DNA from: Streptomyces californicus
Lineage (GTDB): Bacteria > Actinomycetota > Actinomycetes > Streptomycetales > Streptomycetaceae
Direction of reading: 5' to 3'
Assembly (NCBI RefSeq): GCF_000717645.1
Contig: NZ_JNZZ01000001.1
Span: forward strand, 186,001-250,000
Length of the DNA stretch: 64,000 bases
Below are positions 26,693 to 34,017 of the stretch, piece after piece. A program made the translations under genes and the position numbers. Numbering within the stretch: position 1 is the stretch's first letter; each line of letters opens with the position of its first letter. The notes below the pieces were generated by a model. It did no database searches. It saw nothing but the letters and a program-made list of their open reading frames with translations, and was not told where the DNA came from.

Positions 26693-28066
26693 TCAGTCCC
26701 CGTACGGGTCCCCCGCCGCTTCCCGGTGGCGTACGGCGTAGGAGCGCCAGGGCCGCCACCGCTCCGCCCCGGGTGTTCCGTACGGGTCCACGTCGGGGTC
26801 GCCGAGCGCCCGCGTCCGGATCAGGGCGGCGGTGCGCGGGCCGATCCCGGGCAGCGTCAGCAGGGTCCGCTCCGCCTCGTCCCGGTCGGCCCCGGCGTCC
26901 AGCCGCAGTACGCCGTCGTCGAGCGCGGCGGCCAGGGTCCGCAGCGCCGGGTCCTCGGCGGAGCCGGCGAGCACGCCGGGCTCCGGGAAGAGGTGGGTGA
27001 GCCCGCCGCACGGCACGTCCAGCGCCTTCCCGTACCTCTCGACCAGCTCTTCGGCCCCCGCACGCCCCACGAGAACCCGCACCGCGGCCTCCTCCGGATC
27101 GGCGGCGCCCGGTGAGCGCAGTCCCGGGCGGGCGGCGACGAGCGGGGCGAGCCCGGGATCGGCGGCCAGCGCCTCGTCCACCGCGTACGGGTCGGCGTCC
27201 AAGTCGAACAGCCGGCGCACCCGCTGGACGGCGGTCGTCAGATCGCGCAGGTCGGTGAGGTGGATCCGGGCCTCCAGCCAGGAGCCGGCGGCCGGCGCCT
27301 CGTCGACCGCGACGATCCCGGAGCCGTACGGCAGCCGCAGGGTGCGCCGGTAGGTGCGGCGGCCGGGCGGTCCCGACACCTCCTCGACCCGGGCGACCGC
27401 CTCGGCGGCCAGCAGGTCGAACTGGGCGGCGGTGGCGTACGGTCCCCGGTGGGCGAGCCGCAGCGGGATACCGGAGCGCAGCCCCTCACGGCGGGCGCCG
27501 CCGAGCCCCGTGCCCGCTTCGGCGCGCAGGGCGCTGGGGGTGCGGGCGTAGATCTGCCGGATGGTGTCGTTGAACTGGCGGACGCTGGCGAAACCGGCCG
27601 CGAAAACGATGTCGGTCACCGGCAGCCCGGTGGTCTGGAGGAGCACCCGGGCGGTGTGGGAGCGCTGGGCGCGGGCGAGCGCGACGGGCCCGGCGCCCAG
27701 CTCAGCGTTGAGCTGGCGCTGGACCTGCCGGGCGCTGTAGCCCAGCCGCCCGGCGAGTCCGGGGACGCCCTCGCGGTCCACGACGCCGTCGCCGATGAGC
27801 CGCATCGCCCGGCCGACGACGTCCGCGCGGACGTTCCACTCGGCGGAGCCCGGAACGGCGTCCGGACGGCAGCGGCGGCAGGCCCGGAAGCCGCCGGCCT
27901 GGGCCGCCGCGGCAGTGCGGTAGAAGCGCACGTTGGCGCGTTTGGGGGTGACGGCGGGGCAGCTCGGCCGGCAGTAGATGCCGGTGGTCACGACGGCGAA
28001 GAAGAACGCGCCGTCGAACCGCGCGTCACGGCTGCTCACCGCCTCGTACCGGGTCCGATCGTCCAT
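26693..28066 (-). CDS. AdaA-AlkA-type DNA repair protein with incomplete glycosylase domain
   Basis: This 457-aa protein joins an Ada-type Zn domain (Cys32, 36, 63, 66; GIYCRPSCPAVTP, CRRCRP), an AraC-type helix-turn-helix (~80-180, FAAGFASVRQFNDTIRQ) and an AlkA-like 3-methyladenine glycosylase domain (~195-457). Such proteins sense alkylation and excise alkylated bases. The helix-hairpin-helix reads LLTLPGIGPRTAALI (the family has GPWTA), and after ALGDPDV the sequence jumps through DPYGTPG directly to AERWRPWRSYA. The ~20-residue stretch that holds the catalytic Asp in AlkA is missing, so glycosylase activity is doubtful. ATG at 28066. Confidence 0.85.
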   Translation of the reverse strand: MDDRTRYEAVSSRDARFDGAFFFAVVTTGIYCRPSCPAVTPKRANVRFYRTAAAAQAGGFRACRRCRPDAVPGSAEWNVRADVVGRAMRLIGDGVVDREGVPGLAGRLGYSARQVQRQLNAELGAGPVALARAQRSHTARVLLQTTGLPVTDIVFAAGFASVRQFNDTIRQIYARTPSALRAEAGTGLGGARREGLRSGIPLRLAHRGPYATAAQFDLLAAEAVARVEEVSGPPGRRTYRRTLRLPYGSGIVAVDEAPAAGSWLEARIHLTDLRDLTTAVQRVRRLFDLDADPYAVDEALAADPGLAPLVAARPGLRSPGAADPEEAAVRVLVGRAGAEELVERYGKALDVPCGGLTHLFPEPGVLAGSAEDPALRTLAAALDDGVLRLDAGADRDEAERTLLTLPGIGPRTAALIRTRALGDPDVDPYGTPGAERWRPWRSYAVRHREAAGDPYGD

Positions 28067-28277
28067 CACACCGTCCAGTGTGCGGCAGCCGGGGCCACCG
28101 CACTCGCGGCTTTCGGACATCGACCCCGGTCCGGTCCCGGGGACCGGGCACGAGCCCCCGGCACGCGGGCCGCCGCAGCGGGACCCGCCTCCTCCGCCTG
28201 GCAGAGACGGGCCCGCCCGGTGTACGGACCCGCCCGGCGAACGGGCGGTCCGGCCTACGGGCCCGCCCGGCACATGC

Positions 28278-28300
28278 GCCGGTCCGGCGTACGGACCGGC
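28278..28300 (-). terminator. Stem-loop after rsgA
   Basis: GCCGGTCCG (28278-28286) pairs with CGGACCGGC (28292-28300) around GCGTA, 28 nt past the rsgA stop. The surrounding 261-nt gap also has three copies of ACGGRCCCGCCCGG at about 28212, 28229 and 28258 and no gene. Confidence 0.6.
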
Positions 28301-28327
28301 CGAACACCGGATCGGCCGACTTCCCGG

Positions 28328-29488
28328 CTACCGGACCCGGCCGCGCTTGGCCTGCATGGCCGCGCGCCCCTCCGCGCCCTTGCGCTTCCAGTCCCGCAGG
28401 ATCTCCGCCCGCACCCGGGCGTCGGTCTTGGCGACGATCCGCTGGTTCTCGCGGACCAGCTTGCGGTAGCTCTCCAACCGCCGCTCGGAGAGGGTCCCGT
28501 CCTCCAGGGCACCGAGGACGGCGCACCCCGGTTCGGCGACGTGCGCGCAGTCGTGGAACCGGCAGTCGGCGGCGAGTTCCTCGACTTCGGAGAACACCTC
28601 GCCGACCCCGGTCCCGGCGTCGAAGAGACCGACGCCGCGCAGTCCGGGGGTGTCGATGAGGACGCCACCGTGCGGCAGGACGAGGAGATTGCGGGTCGTG
28701 GTGGTGTGCCGGCCCTTCCCGTCGACGTCACGGGCCGCCCGCACCTCCATCACGTCCTGGCCCAGCAGGGTGTTGGCCAGGGTGGACTTGCCGGCGCCGG
28801 AGATGCCGAGCAGCACGCTCGTACCACCGGAGACGACGACTCCGAAGACGTCGAGCCCCTCGCCCGTGGTGGAGCTGACGGGCAGCACCTGGACACCGGG
28901 GGCGATGGCCTCGATGTCCTGGACGAGGTGGGACAGGGTGACCGCGTCGGGCACCAGGTCGGCCTTGGTCAGGACCACGATCGGCTGGGGCCGGTGCTCC
29001 CCGCCGGACCCCTCGCCCAGCAGCGCGGCGCCCTCGGAGCTCGACAGGGCGAGCGCGAGGAACCGCTCCACCCGCCCGAGGTCCAGTTCGACGGCGAGCG
29101 AGACGCAGATGGCGATGTGGTCGATGTTGGTGGCGAGCACCTGCCCCTCGGACCGTTGCGAGGAGGTCGAGCGGACGAAGGCGGTACGGCGCGGCAGCAG
29201 CGTCCGGACGAACCGGGGGTCGCCGTCCGCGTCGAGCGCCACCCAGTCACCGGTACAGACGATCCGCATCGGGTCACGGGGCACCACGAACGCGGTGTCG
29301 GCACGGACCGTGCCGTCGGCGGTGATCACGTCGCACCGGCCGCGGTCCACCCGCACGACCCGGCCGGGTACGAGCCCCTGCTCGGCGTACGGGGAGAAGG
29401 CAGCCGCCCAGTCGTCGTCCCAGCCGTACGGAGTCAGCGGGTGCGAGGAGGAGGAGACGGTGGCGGAAGGAGAGAACGAGAAAGACAA
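28328..29488 (-). CDS. rsgA: Ribosome small subunit-dependent GTPase A
   Basis: This protein is a circularly permuted GTPase that assists late 30S subunit maturation. Motifs appear in permuted order: G4 (VLTKADLV), G5-like VSSTTGEG, G1 (GISGAGKST), the TTTRN switch, G3 (DTPGLRG), then the C-terminal zinc knuckle with CRFHDCAHVAEPGCAV. An OB fold precedes the GTPase domain. TTG at 29488 is preferred (386 aa) because GAAGGG lies 6 nt upstream; GTG at 29518 adds 10 residues without an RBS. The Shine-Dalgarno falls in a small hairpin and a short ORF lies upstream, suggesting translational control. Confidence 0.9.
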   Translation of the reverse strand: MSFSFSPSATVSSSSHPLTPYGWDDDWAAAFSPYAEQGLVPGRVVRVDRGRCDVITADGTVRADTAFVVPRDPMRIVCTGDWVALDADGDPRFVRTLLPRRTAFVRSTSSQRSEGQVLATNIDHIAICVSLAVELDLGRVERFLALALSSSEGAALLGEGSGGEHRPQPIVVLTKADLVPDAVTLSHLVQDIEAIAPGVQVLPVSSTTGEGLDVFGVVVSGGTSVLLGISGAGKSTLANTLLGQDVMEVRAARDVDGKGRHTTTTRNLLVLPHGGVLIDTPGLRGVGLFDAGTGVGEVFSEVEELAADCRFHDCAHVAEPGCAVLGALEDGTLSERRLESYRKLVRENQRIVAKTDARVRAEILRDWKRKGAEGRAAMQAKRGRVR

Positions 29489-29493
29489 GGGAA

Positions 29494-29507
29494 ACCCTTC
29501 ACAGGGT
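29494..29507 (-). promoter_or_regulatory. Hairpin sequestering the rsgA Shine-Dalgarno
   Basis: On the minus strand ACCCT-GTGA-AGGGT forms a 5-bp stem closed by a GNRA-type tetraloop. The AAGGG of the rsgA ribosome-binding site is in its 3' arm, so folding would hide the site. Confidence 0.45.
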
Positions 29508-29551
29508 GGCCCCGGCACGCGCGCTCGGCGCGGAACAGTGAGAGAGGTCGG

Positions 29552-29623
29552 TCAGCCGGTGGCCACGGGGATGAGGACGATGCTCTTCCGGTTGCGGGCA
29601 GTGCCCATCGCAACGACAGTCAT
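29552..29623 (-). CDS. Putative 23-aa leader peptide upstream of rsgA
   Basis: The ORF reads MTVVAMGTARNRKSIVLIPV then ATG (Ala-Thr-Gly) and stops with TGA. It is preceded by AGGAGGTGAGGAC, one of the best ribosome-binding sites in the window; TTG at 29626, directly before the ATG, could also start it. It ends 63 nt before the rsgA start. No homology is claimed. A regulatory leader is the simplest reading; a small functional protein is possible. Confidence 0.5.
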   Translation of the reverse strand: MTVVAMGTARNRKSIVLIPVATG

Positions 29624-29839
29624 CAATGTCCTCACCTCCTGCTTCTTCGGCTTCCGGTCGCACACGTCTGCGCCGCGTGCGGAACGGTGATCACCCTAGC
29701 GCCGCCCCGGGGACCACCGTCAACTGATTTTCTCCCGCGCATCGGGCCAGGTCGTTTTTCTCTGGAACACCCGTAGATCTCCCTCTATCGAGTGATACGC
29801 ATGCATAGGGGCCGTTCCTTGGCCGTTAGTGTGCCGAGC

Positions 29840-30340
29840 ATGACCACACCCCAGGCCCACGTCGGCACGTTCACCCAGGCCCAGTTGGGCACCCAGATCC
29901 TGATCGGCTGGAGCGGCCGGCAGCCCGGCGCCGACCAGGACACCGCCTTCCTCCTCGCCTACTCGCTGGGCGACGGACAGGACGGCCCGGAAGCCGGCCG
30001 CGAGGCCCTGCACACGGCGCTGGGAAGGGCGGGGCTCCGCGTCGGCGGCCCGATCCAGGACGCCGCCGAGACCCCGGGCATCCAGGCGAAGCTCCTCGTC
30101 CAGGCGGGCCAGGCCGTTCTGACGCTGCCGCACCTGTCGGCCCAGTACCCCGCCCCCGCCGAATGGGTGGCCGCGGCCCAGGGGCAGGGCCAGGTGTACG
30201 GGATGTTCGCCACCACCCCGTGGCCGGAGGCCGTCCCAGGGCAGCCCGTGAGCGAGGACCGGCTGCGGGCGTTCGTCACGGACGAGGACGTCGTCCGCAC
30301 CGCCGCCCACTGCCTGCTCCCCGTCCGTACCCTGGGCTGA
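29840..30340 (+). CDS. DUF5949 family protein
   Basis: This 166-aa soluble protein begins MTTPQAHVGTFTQAQLGTQI and contains GWSGRQPGADQDTAFLLAYS; it resembles a conserved Streptomyces family listed as DUF5949. No catalytic motif or membrane segment is visible. ATG at 29840 is favoured over an upstream ATG at 29792, which gives an atypical N-terminus. It is divergent from the rsgA leader and ends at a strong bidirectional terminator. Confidence 0.7.
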   Translation: MTTPQAHVGTFTQAQLGTQILIGWSGRQPGADQDTAFLLAYSLGDGQDGPEAGREALHTALGRAGLRVGGPIQDAAETPGIQAKLLVQAGQAVLTLPHLSAQYPAPAEWVAAAQGQGQVYGMFATTPWPEAVPGQPVSEDRLRAFVTDEDVVRTAAHCLLPVRTLG

Positions 30341-30366
30341 CGGTTCGCCCCACCCGCTCCGCAGAC

Positions 30367-30410
30367 CGGCCGAGGCCCACCGTCCCCCGGGGGACGGTGG
30401 GCCTCGGCCG
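30367..30410. terminator. 44-bp perfect palindrome terminator
   Basis: Arms of 22 nt (30367-30388 and 30389-30410) are exact reverse complements with no spacer. It lies between the convergent DUF5949 and rodlin genes and can terminate both. Confidence 0.85.
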
Positions 30411-30520
30411 TCCCGTGGCTCGCGGCCGTGCATCCGGGCCGCTGTCGCGGCGGGAACGGGAACGGGCGGCCCGGAGTGATCTCCGGACCGCCCGCGTTCA
30501 GCGCTTCAGGCTGAGGAGCG

Positions 30521-30928
30521 TCAGTTGTTGCCGACGCCGTTGCCCGAGAGGACCGGGATGTCGTCCAGGATGTGCGACAGCGGCTCGTCACCCTTGGCCT
30601 GGGTCGAGTTGTCGGCGCACTGCTGGTTCTGCGGGTTGGACAGGACGTTGACGTCCTGGACGGCGATCGGCACGACGCCGATGAGCGAACCGACGTTCGC
30701 CTTGAGGGGCAGGCCGACGCACAGCTTGTTCAGGGTGCCCTGGATGAGCTGGCTCTGCGGGCTGAAGTCGCCCTTCGTCTCGGCGTTGCCGATCTCCGAC
30801 TCGGCACCGTTGCCGTTGAGGGTGGTGGTACCGCCGTCGTTACCGATCGCCATGGCCGAGGGGGCCGCGGCCGCGGACAGACCGAGCAGGGACACGGCCA
30901 CTGCGGCGCCGGCCATCATCTTCTTCAT
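30521..30928 (-). CDS. Rodlin family protein
   Basis: This 135-aa secreted protein has a signal peptide ([20 protein letters not shown] then AAPSAMA) and mature rodlin sequence ([56 protein letters not shown]). Rodlins organise chaplin filaments into the paired-rod layer on aerial hyphae and spores. It is the most divergent of the three copies here. RBS GAAAGGTGAAG. It has its own promoter-like element and a 5' hairpin shared with the rodlin at 33443. Confidence 0.92.
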   Translation of the reverse strand: MKKMMAGAAVAVSLLGLSAAAAPSAMAIGNDGGTTTLNGNGAESEIGNAETKGDFSPQSQLIQGTLNKLCVGLPLKANVGSLIGVVPIAVQDVNVLSNPQNQQCADNSTQAKGDEPLSHILDDIPVLSGNGVGNN

Positions 30929-30946
30929 CAACTTCACCTTTCGGAG

Positions 30947-30963
30947 CGTTCCGTTGTGGAACG
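30947..30963 (-). promoter_or_regulatory. 5' UTR hairpin of rodlin gene
   Basis: CGTTCC and GGAACG form a 6-bp stem with a 5-nt loop, 18 nt before the ATG. The rodlin at 33443 has CGCTCC/GGAGCG at the matching position: the same fold with one compensatory base-pair change. Confidence 0.55.
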
Positions 30964-30969
30964 TACTGA

Positions 30970-30998
30970 TCAACTGCCGCCGCCCCGGATCGGTTGCG
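30970..30998 (-). promoter_or_regulatory. Promoter-like element CGCAAC-N18-GTTGA
   Basis: Minus-strand CGCAAC (30998-30993) and GTTGA (30974-30970) are separated by 18 nt and lie 6 nt before the 5' hairpin. From memory the pair resembles the sigma-BldN consensus (CGTAAC and CGTTGA), and BldN is known to drive chaplin and rodlin genes. Confidence 0.6.
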
Positions 30999-31044
30999 CC
31001 ATACCACTCAAATGGGTTGTTTCTCACGCGAGGTGGACGTTTCC

Positions 31045-31251
31045 TCAGGTCCCGGGGGCTGGCTCCGGGGTACGTGCCGCCGGGACGAACCCGACGACGC
31101 GGCGGGGTACGGGGGCCGGGGTCGGTTCGGCGAACGGGTGGCCGCCTCCGGCGGCCTGCCATTCGGCGACCAGCCGGTCGTAGATCGGGGTACCGGTCGG
31201 CGCGGGATGCCGCTCGCCGTCGTGCGGGGTCTGACTGTCGTACGGATCCAT
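31045..31251 (-). CDS. Small conserved-looking hypothetical protein
   Basis: This 68-aa soluble protein opens [20 protein letters not shown] followed by [16 protein letters not shown], and ends with a Pro-rich tail. It resembles small unannotated Streptomyces proteins, and its codon third positions are strongly G/C. No signal peptide or known motif. It lies between two rodlin genes on the same strand. The RBS is unclear (AAGGCC region), so confidence is moderate. Confidence 0.55.
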   Translation of the reverse strand: MDPYDSQTPHDGERHPAPTGTPIYDRLVAEWQAAGGGHPFAEPTPAPVPRRVVGFVPAARTPEPAPGT

Positions 31252-31358
31252 GGGGAGGCCTTACCCGGCCCGGCCCCGATCGTCAGCCGGGGCTACGGCA
31301 TCCGGCTCAACCGGATGCCCCGGCCGGAGTCCGTACGGAGTGGTCCGCACACCACGAA

Positions 31359-31418
31359 GGGGCCGGCCCCGCCGTCACGGCGAGAAGGGTCGCCGTGACG
31401 GCGGAAGGGGCCGGCCCC
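31359..31418 (-). terminator. Long stem-loop after the middle rodlin
   Basis: GCCGTCACGGCG (31371-31382) pairs with 31391-31402, and outer GGGGCCGGCCCC blocks at 31359-31370 and 31407-31418 extend the stem past a 4-nt bulge. It lies about 40 nt after the rodlin stop. Confidence 0.8.
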
Positions 31419-31458
31419 GTGTGCGTCAGCCCGTGCGGGCCTGGGCTGCCGCCCGGTG

Positions 31459-31869
31459 TCAGTTGTTGCCGGCGCCGTTGCCCGAGAGGATCGGGATGTC
31501 GTTCAGCAGGTGCGACAGGGCCTCGTCGCCCTTCGCCTGGGTGGAGTTCTCGGTGCACTGCTGGTTCTGCGGCGAGGACAGGACGTTGATGTCCTGGACC
31601 GAGATCGGCACGAGGCCCAGCAGCGAACCGACGTTCGCCTTGGCCGGCAGGGCGATGCAGGGCTTGTTCAGCGAACCCTGGATGAGCGCGAACTGCGGGC
31701 TCCAGTCGCCGTGGGTCTCGGAGTTGCCGTACGCCTGGGAGGCGCCGTTGCCGTTGAGCGTCGTGGTGCCGCCGTCGTTGGCGGTGGCCATGGCGGCCGG
31801 GGCGACCGCGGCGGAGACGCCGACGATGGAAACGGCGACGGCCGCCGAGGACATGATCTTCTTGAACAT
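31459..31869 (-). CDS. Rodlin family protein
   Basis: This 136-aa secreted rodlin has signal peptide MFKKIMSSAAVAVSIVGVSA then AVAPAAMA. The mature part is nearly the same as the rodlin at 33443 ([55 protein letters not shown]), with about a dozen substitutions. Unlike the other two rodlins it lacks the CGCAAC-N18-GTTGA element. It starts 69 nt after the stop of the small secreted-protein gene and may be cotranscribed with it. Confidence 0.92.
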   Translation of the reverse strand: MFKKIMSSAAVAVSIVGVSAAVAPAAMATANDGGTTTLNGNGASQAYGNSETHGDWSPQFALIQGSLNKPCIALPAKANVGSLLGLVPISVQDINVLSSPQNQQCTENSTQAKGDEALSHLLNDIPILSGNGAGNN

Positions 31870-31938
31870 GGAAAAGCCCTTCTGGATAACGAGGTGAATC
31901 AGGCGGAATAGGCCGGGGAAGGAGCTGTGTCGCGGTGG

Positions 31939-32229
31939 TCAGCCGCCGAGCGGAACGCCACCGAGCAGCGGGGCGGCGCCCTCGACCGCACCGGTCGCCC
32001 GGCCCGCCAGCTTGCCGACGGTGCCGTTCTCCGTGAGCGTCTCGGTGGCGTCGGCGGCCGTGTCGACCAGGGGGTCCACCACCTGCGGGGCGCTGGCCAT
32101 CACCTGGTTGATACCGCTGTCGAGACTGAAGCTGGGAGCCGTGGGCATGGTGGCGGCGAAGGCGGGGGCGGCCGTTCCGAGAGCGGCCACGGAACCGACA
32201 AAGAGGGCGGCGGTCTTCGCGTACTTCAC
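31939..32229 (-). CDS. Small secreted protein of unknown function in the rodlin-chaplin cluster
   Basis: This 96-aa protein has a signal peptide almost the same in type as the chaplin next door (MKYAKTAALFVGSVAALGTA then APAFA). A mature region of ~70 residues is rich in Ala, Val and Thr (DSGINQVMASAPQVVDPLVD, ending APLLGGVPLGG). It has no cysteine and no chaplin motif. GTG at 32229 with GGAAGGGAAC upstream. GTTGATC occurs upstream at about 32329, like the rodlin promoter -10. It probably belongs to the same developmental regulon; function not recognised. Confidence 0.75.
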   Translation of the reverse strand: MKYAKTAALFVGSVAALGTAAPAFAATMPTAPSFSLDSGINQVMASAPQVVDPLVDTAADATETLTENGTVGKLAGRATGAVEGAAPLLGGVPLGG

Positions 32230-32396
32230 TTTTCTGGTTCCCTTCCGCGCGGCGTCCGCATCGGTCACGTTTCCGTGCCGCGCACAAGGTCTTCTTTGCC
32301 TGTGACTTCCGCCGCTTTCCCTCTGATCAACGATCGCGCCGCATTCGGGAAACTGCGGGAGGCCGCTTTTCTCCGGCATCGTCCACGTGTCCGAAA

Positions 32397-32426
32397 GGGG
32401 CCCGCCCACGGAAAAGGACGGGCCCC
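32397..32426 (-). terminator. Stem-loop after the short chaplin
   Basis: GGGGCCCG (32397-32404) pairs with CGGGCCCC (32419-32426). A second possible stem, GCCCCG (32422-32427) with CGGGGC (32454-32459), lies nearer the chaplin stop at 32491. Confidence 0.6.
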
Positions 32427-32490
32427 GGACGGCATCCGCCGTTCGGGGCCCACCGGTTGACGCGGGCACACGGCCCGAGCGGTCAACGGG

Positions 32491-32724
32491 TCAGACGTTG
32501 GCGCAGGTGTTGCCGAAGGCCGGGTTCAGCACGCCGATCACGTTCACGGTGTTGCCGCAGACGTTGACCGGAATGTGGATCGGGGCCTGGACGATGTTGC
32601 CGGACAGCACGCCCGGGGAGTGCGCGGCGATGGCCTCGGCACCCGAGTCGGCCATGGCCGGAGCGGCAACGCCCATGGCCATGAGCGTACCGGCGGCGAC
32701 GGCGGCAACCTTGGTGTACTTCAC
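32491..32724 (-). CDS. Short chaplin
   Basis: This 77-aa protein has a signal peptide (MKYTKVAAVAAGTLMAMGVA then APAMA) followed by one chaplin domain (SGAEAIAAHSPGVLSGN, then VPVNVCGNTVNVIGVLNPAF) with the two conserved cysteines. Short chaplins are secreted amphipathic proteins that assemble into amyloid-like films, lower surface tension and coat aerial hyphae. GTG at 32724 with GAAAGGG upstream. CGTTAC-N17-TCGTGA upstream is a weak BldN-like promoter candidate. Confidence 0.93.
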   Translation of the reverse strand: MKYTKVAAVAAGTLMAMGVAAPAMADSGAEAIAAHSPGVLSGNIVQAPIHIPVNVCGNTVNVIGVLNPAFGNTCANV

Positions 32725-32978
32725 TTCTCTACCCTTTCCTCGGCGGAGTCCGGTGCGGCCACGGCTGTCGTGCCCGCCCGAGTCAGGTTCTGATCTCTCA
32801 CGACTCCGGCGCTGTCCTACGTAACGATGAACGGCCGGAAGGGGAACTGTTCGACGGGCGGATTCCGGGATATACGCCCGAATGCCGCAACGACCGGGGC
32901 CGGTTCGCGCCGGGCCGTCACGCGCGCAATAGGCGGCGCAACCCGGACGCGTTCCCGGCCCCGGTCCCGGAAAAGCAA

Positions 32979-33024
32979 CGGGCCCGAGCCGCTCGGTGGG
33001 AGGAACGCCGAGGGCCCGGGCCCG
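32979..33024 (-). terminator. Stem-loop after the third rodlin
   Basis: CGGGCCCG at 32979-32986 pairs with CGGGCCCG at 33017-33024, with inner CTCGG/CCGAG pairing, just past the rodlin stop at 33042. Confidence 0.6.
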
Positions 33025-33041
33025 AGTCGGGCGGCCGGAGA

Positions 33042-33443
33042 TCAGTTGTTGCCGGCGCCGTTGCCGGAGAGGATCGGGATGTCCTCAAGGATGTGCGACA
33101 GGGCCTCGTCGCCCTTCGCCTGGGTGGAGTTCTCGGTGCACTGCTGGTTCTGCGGCGAGGACAGGACGTTGATGTCCTGGACCGCGATCGGCACGAGACC
33201 GATGAGCGAACCGACGTTCGCCTTGGCCGGCAGGGCGATGCAGGGCTTGTTCAGCGAACCCTGGACGAGCGCGAACTGCGGGCTCCAGTCACCGTGGGTC
33301 TCGGAGTTGCCGTACGACTGCGACGCACCGTTGCCGTTGACCGTGGTGGTGCCGCCGTCGTTGGCGATGGCCATGGCCTGCGTCGTGCCGAGACCGAGGA
33401 TGGAGGCGGCGACAGCGCCCGTAGCCAGAACCTTCTTGATCAC
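33042..33443 (-). CDS. Rodlin family protein
   Basis: This 133-aa secreted rodlin has signal peptide MIKKVLATGAVAASILGLGT then TQAMA. The mature part is nearly the same as the rodlin at 31459. It has an independent promoter-like element (33489-33517) and a 5' UTR hairpin (33466-33482) matching those of the rodlin at 30521. It is divergent from the anchored chaplin gene at 34018. Confidence 0.92.
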   Translation of the reverse strand: MIKKVLATGAVAASILGLGTTQAMAIANDGGTTTVNGNGASQSYGNSETHGDWSPQFALVQGSLNKPCIALPAKANVGSLIGLVPIAVQDINVLSSPQNQQCTENSTQAKGDEALSHILEDIPILSGNGAGNN

Positions 33444-33465
33444 GATTAACCCTTCTCGTACTGAT

Positions 33466-33482
33466 CGCTCCGTGGCGGAGCG
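33466..33482 (-). promoter_or_regulatory. 5' UTR hairpin of rodlin gene
   Basis: CGCTCC and GGAGCG form a 6-bp stem with a 5-nt loop, 22 nt before the ATG and 6 nt after the GTTGA element. It covaries with the hairpin at 30947-30963. Confidence 0.55.
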
Positions 33483-33488
33483 CCCTGG

Positions 33489-33517
33489 TCAACCCGGCCC
33501 GGGACCATTTGGTTGCG
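33489..33517 (-). promoter_or_regulatory. Promoter-like element CGCAAC-N18-GTTGA
   Basis: The same two blocks with the same 18-nt spacing and the same distance to the hairpin as at 30970-30998, although the spacer sequences differ. Confidence 0.6.
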
Positions 33518-34017
33518 CGCGTTCACCCGAATGCCGGACACCGGAGCACGGGTGACACCGGGGGCGCCGGGGACGGGCTCATCACTCCCGCTCGGCCGGC
33601 CGGCGTTCGTGAAGGAATTGCGAACACCTACCCGCTGACGCGTTCCCCCGAACGAGCGAGCGACGGTCACCGGTTCTGACGCACCCTCCGTTCCGATCTG
33701 ACGGAGGGCCGTGTGTCAATCCCACGTGCATACGGCCGAGTTGACGGCGAAACGGTTCTGCCGCCTTGCCCGCCGGGATGCGCGGAAATCAGGGGCACCA
33801 CCTATTCGGGTGATTGCACAACTTCCCCTCAACTCCAAGTTTCCCGCCCGGTCCCCGTCTCGTTAGGTCAGTCGTCCAGCGCGCACGTCTTCATCAGCTT
33901 TCGCCACGGCTTCCCGCGGATTCCGGCTCTGCCGCGGCTCCGCCCTGCGGCAGCCCGCTCCCCGCGCGCGAAGCACCCACGCGATGTCCCCGCGAGTGTC
34001 CTAAGGAAGGGCAAGTA
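33518..34017. other. Intergenic region between rodlin and anchored chaplin
   Basis: About 500 nt with no convincing gene. A hairpin CCCTCCGT (33684-33691)/ACGGAGGG (33701-33708) lies in the middle and could be a terminator or leader structure. The chaplin promoter is presumably in the right half, but no clear match to the rodlin element was found there. Confidence 0.5.

Noticed and set aside
30367..30410. 44-bp perfect palindrome considered as recombination site or mobile-element end
   Set aside because: It lies just between two convergent genes and matches a bidirectional terminator; no integrase or duplicated target is nearby.
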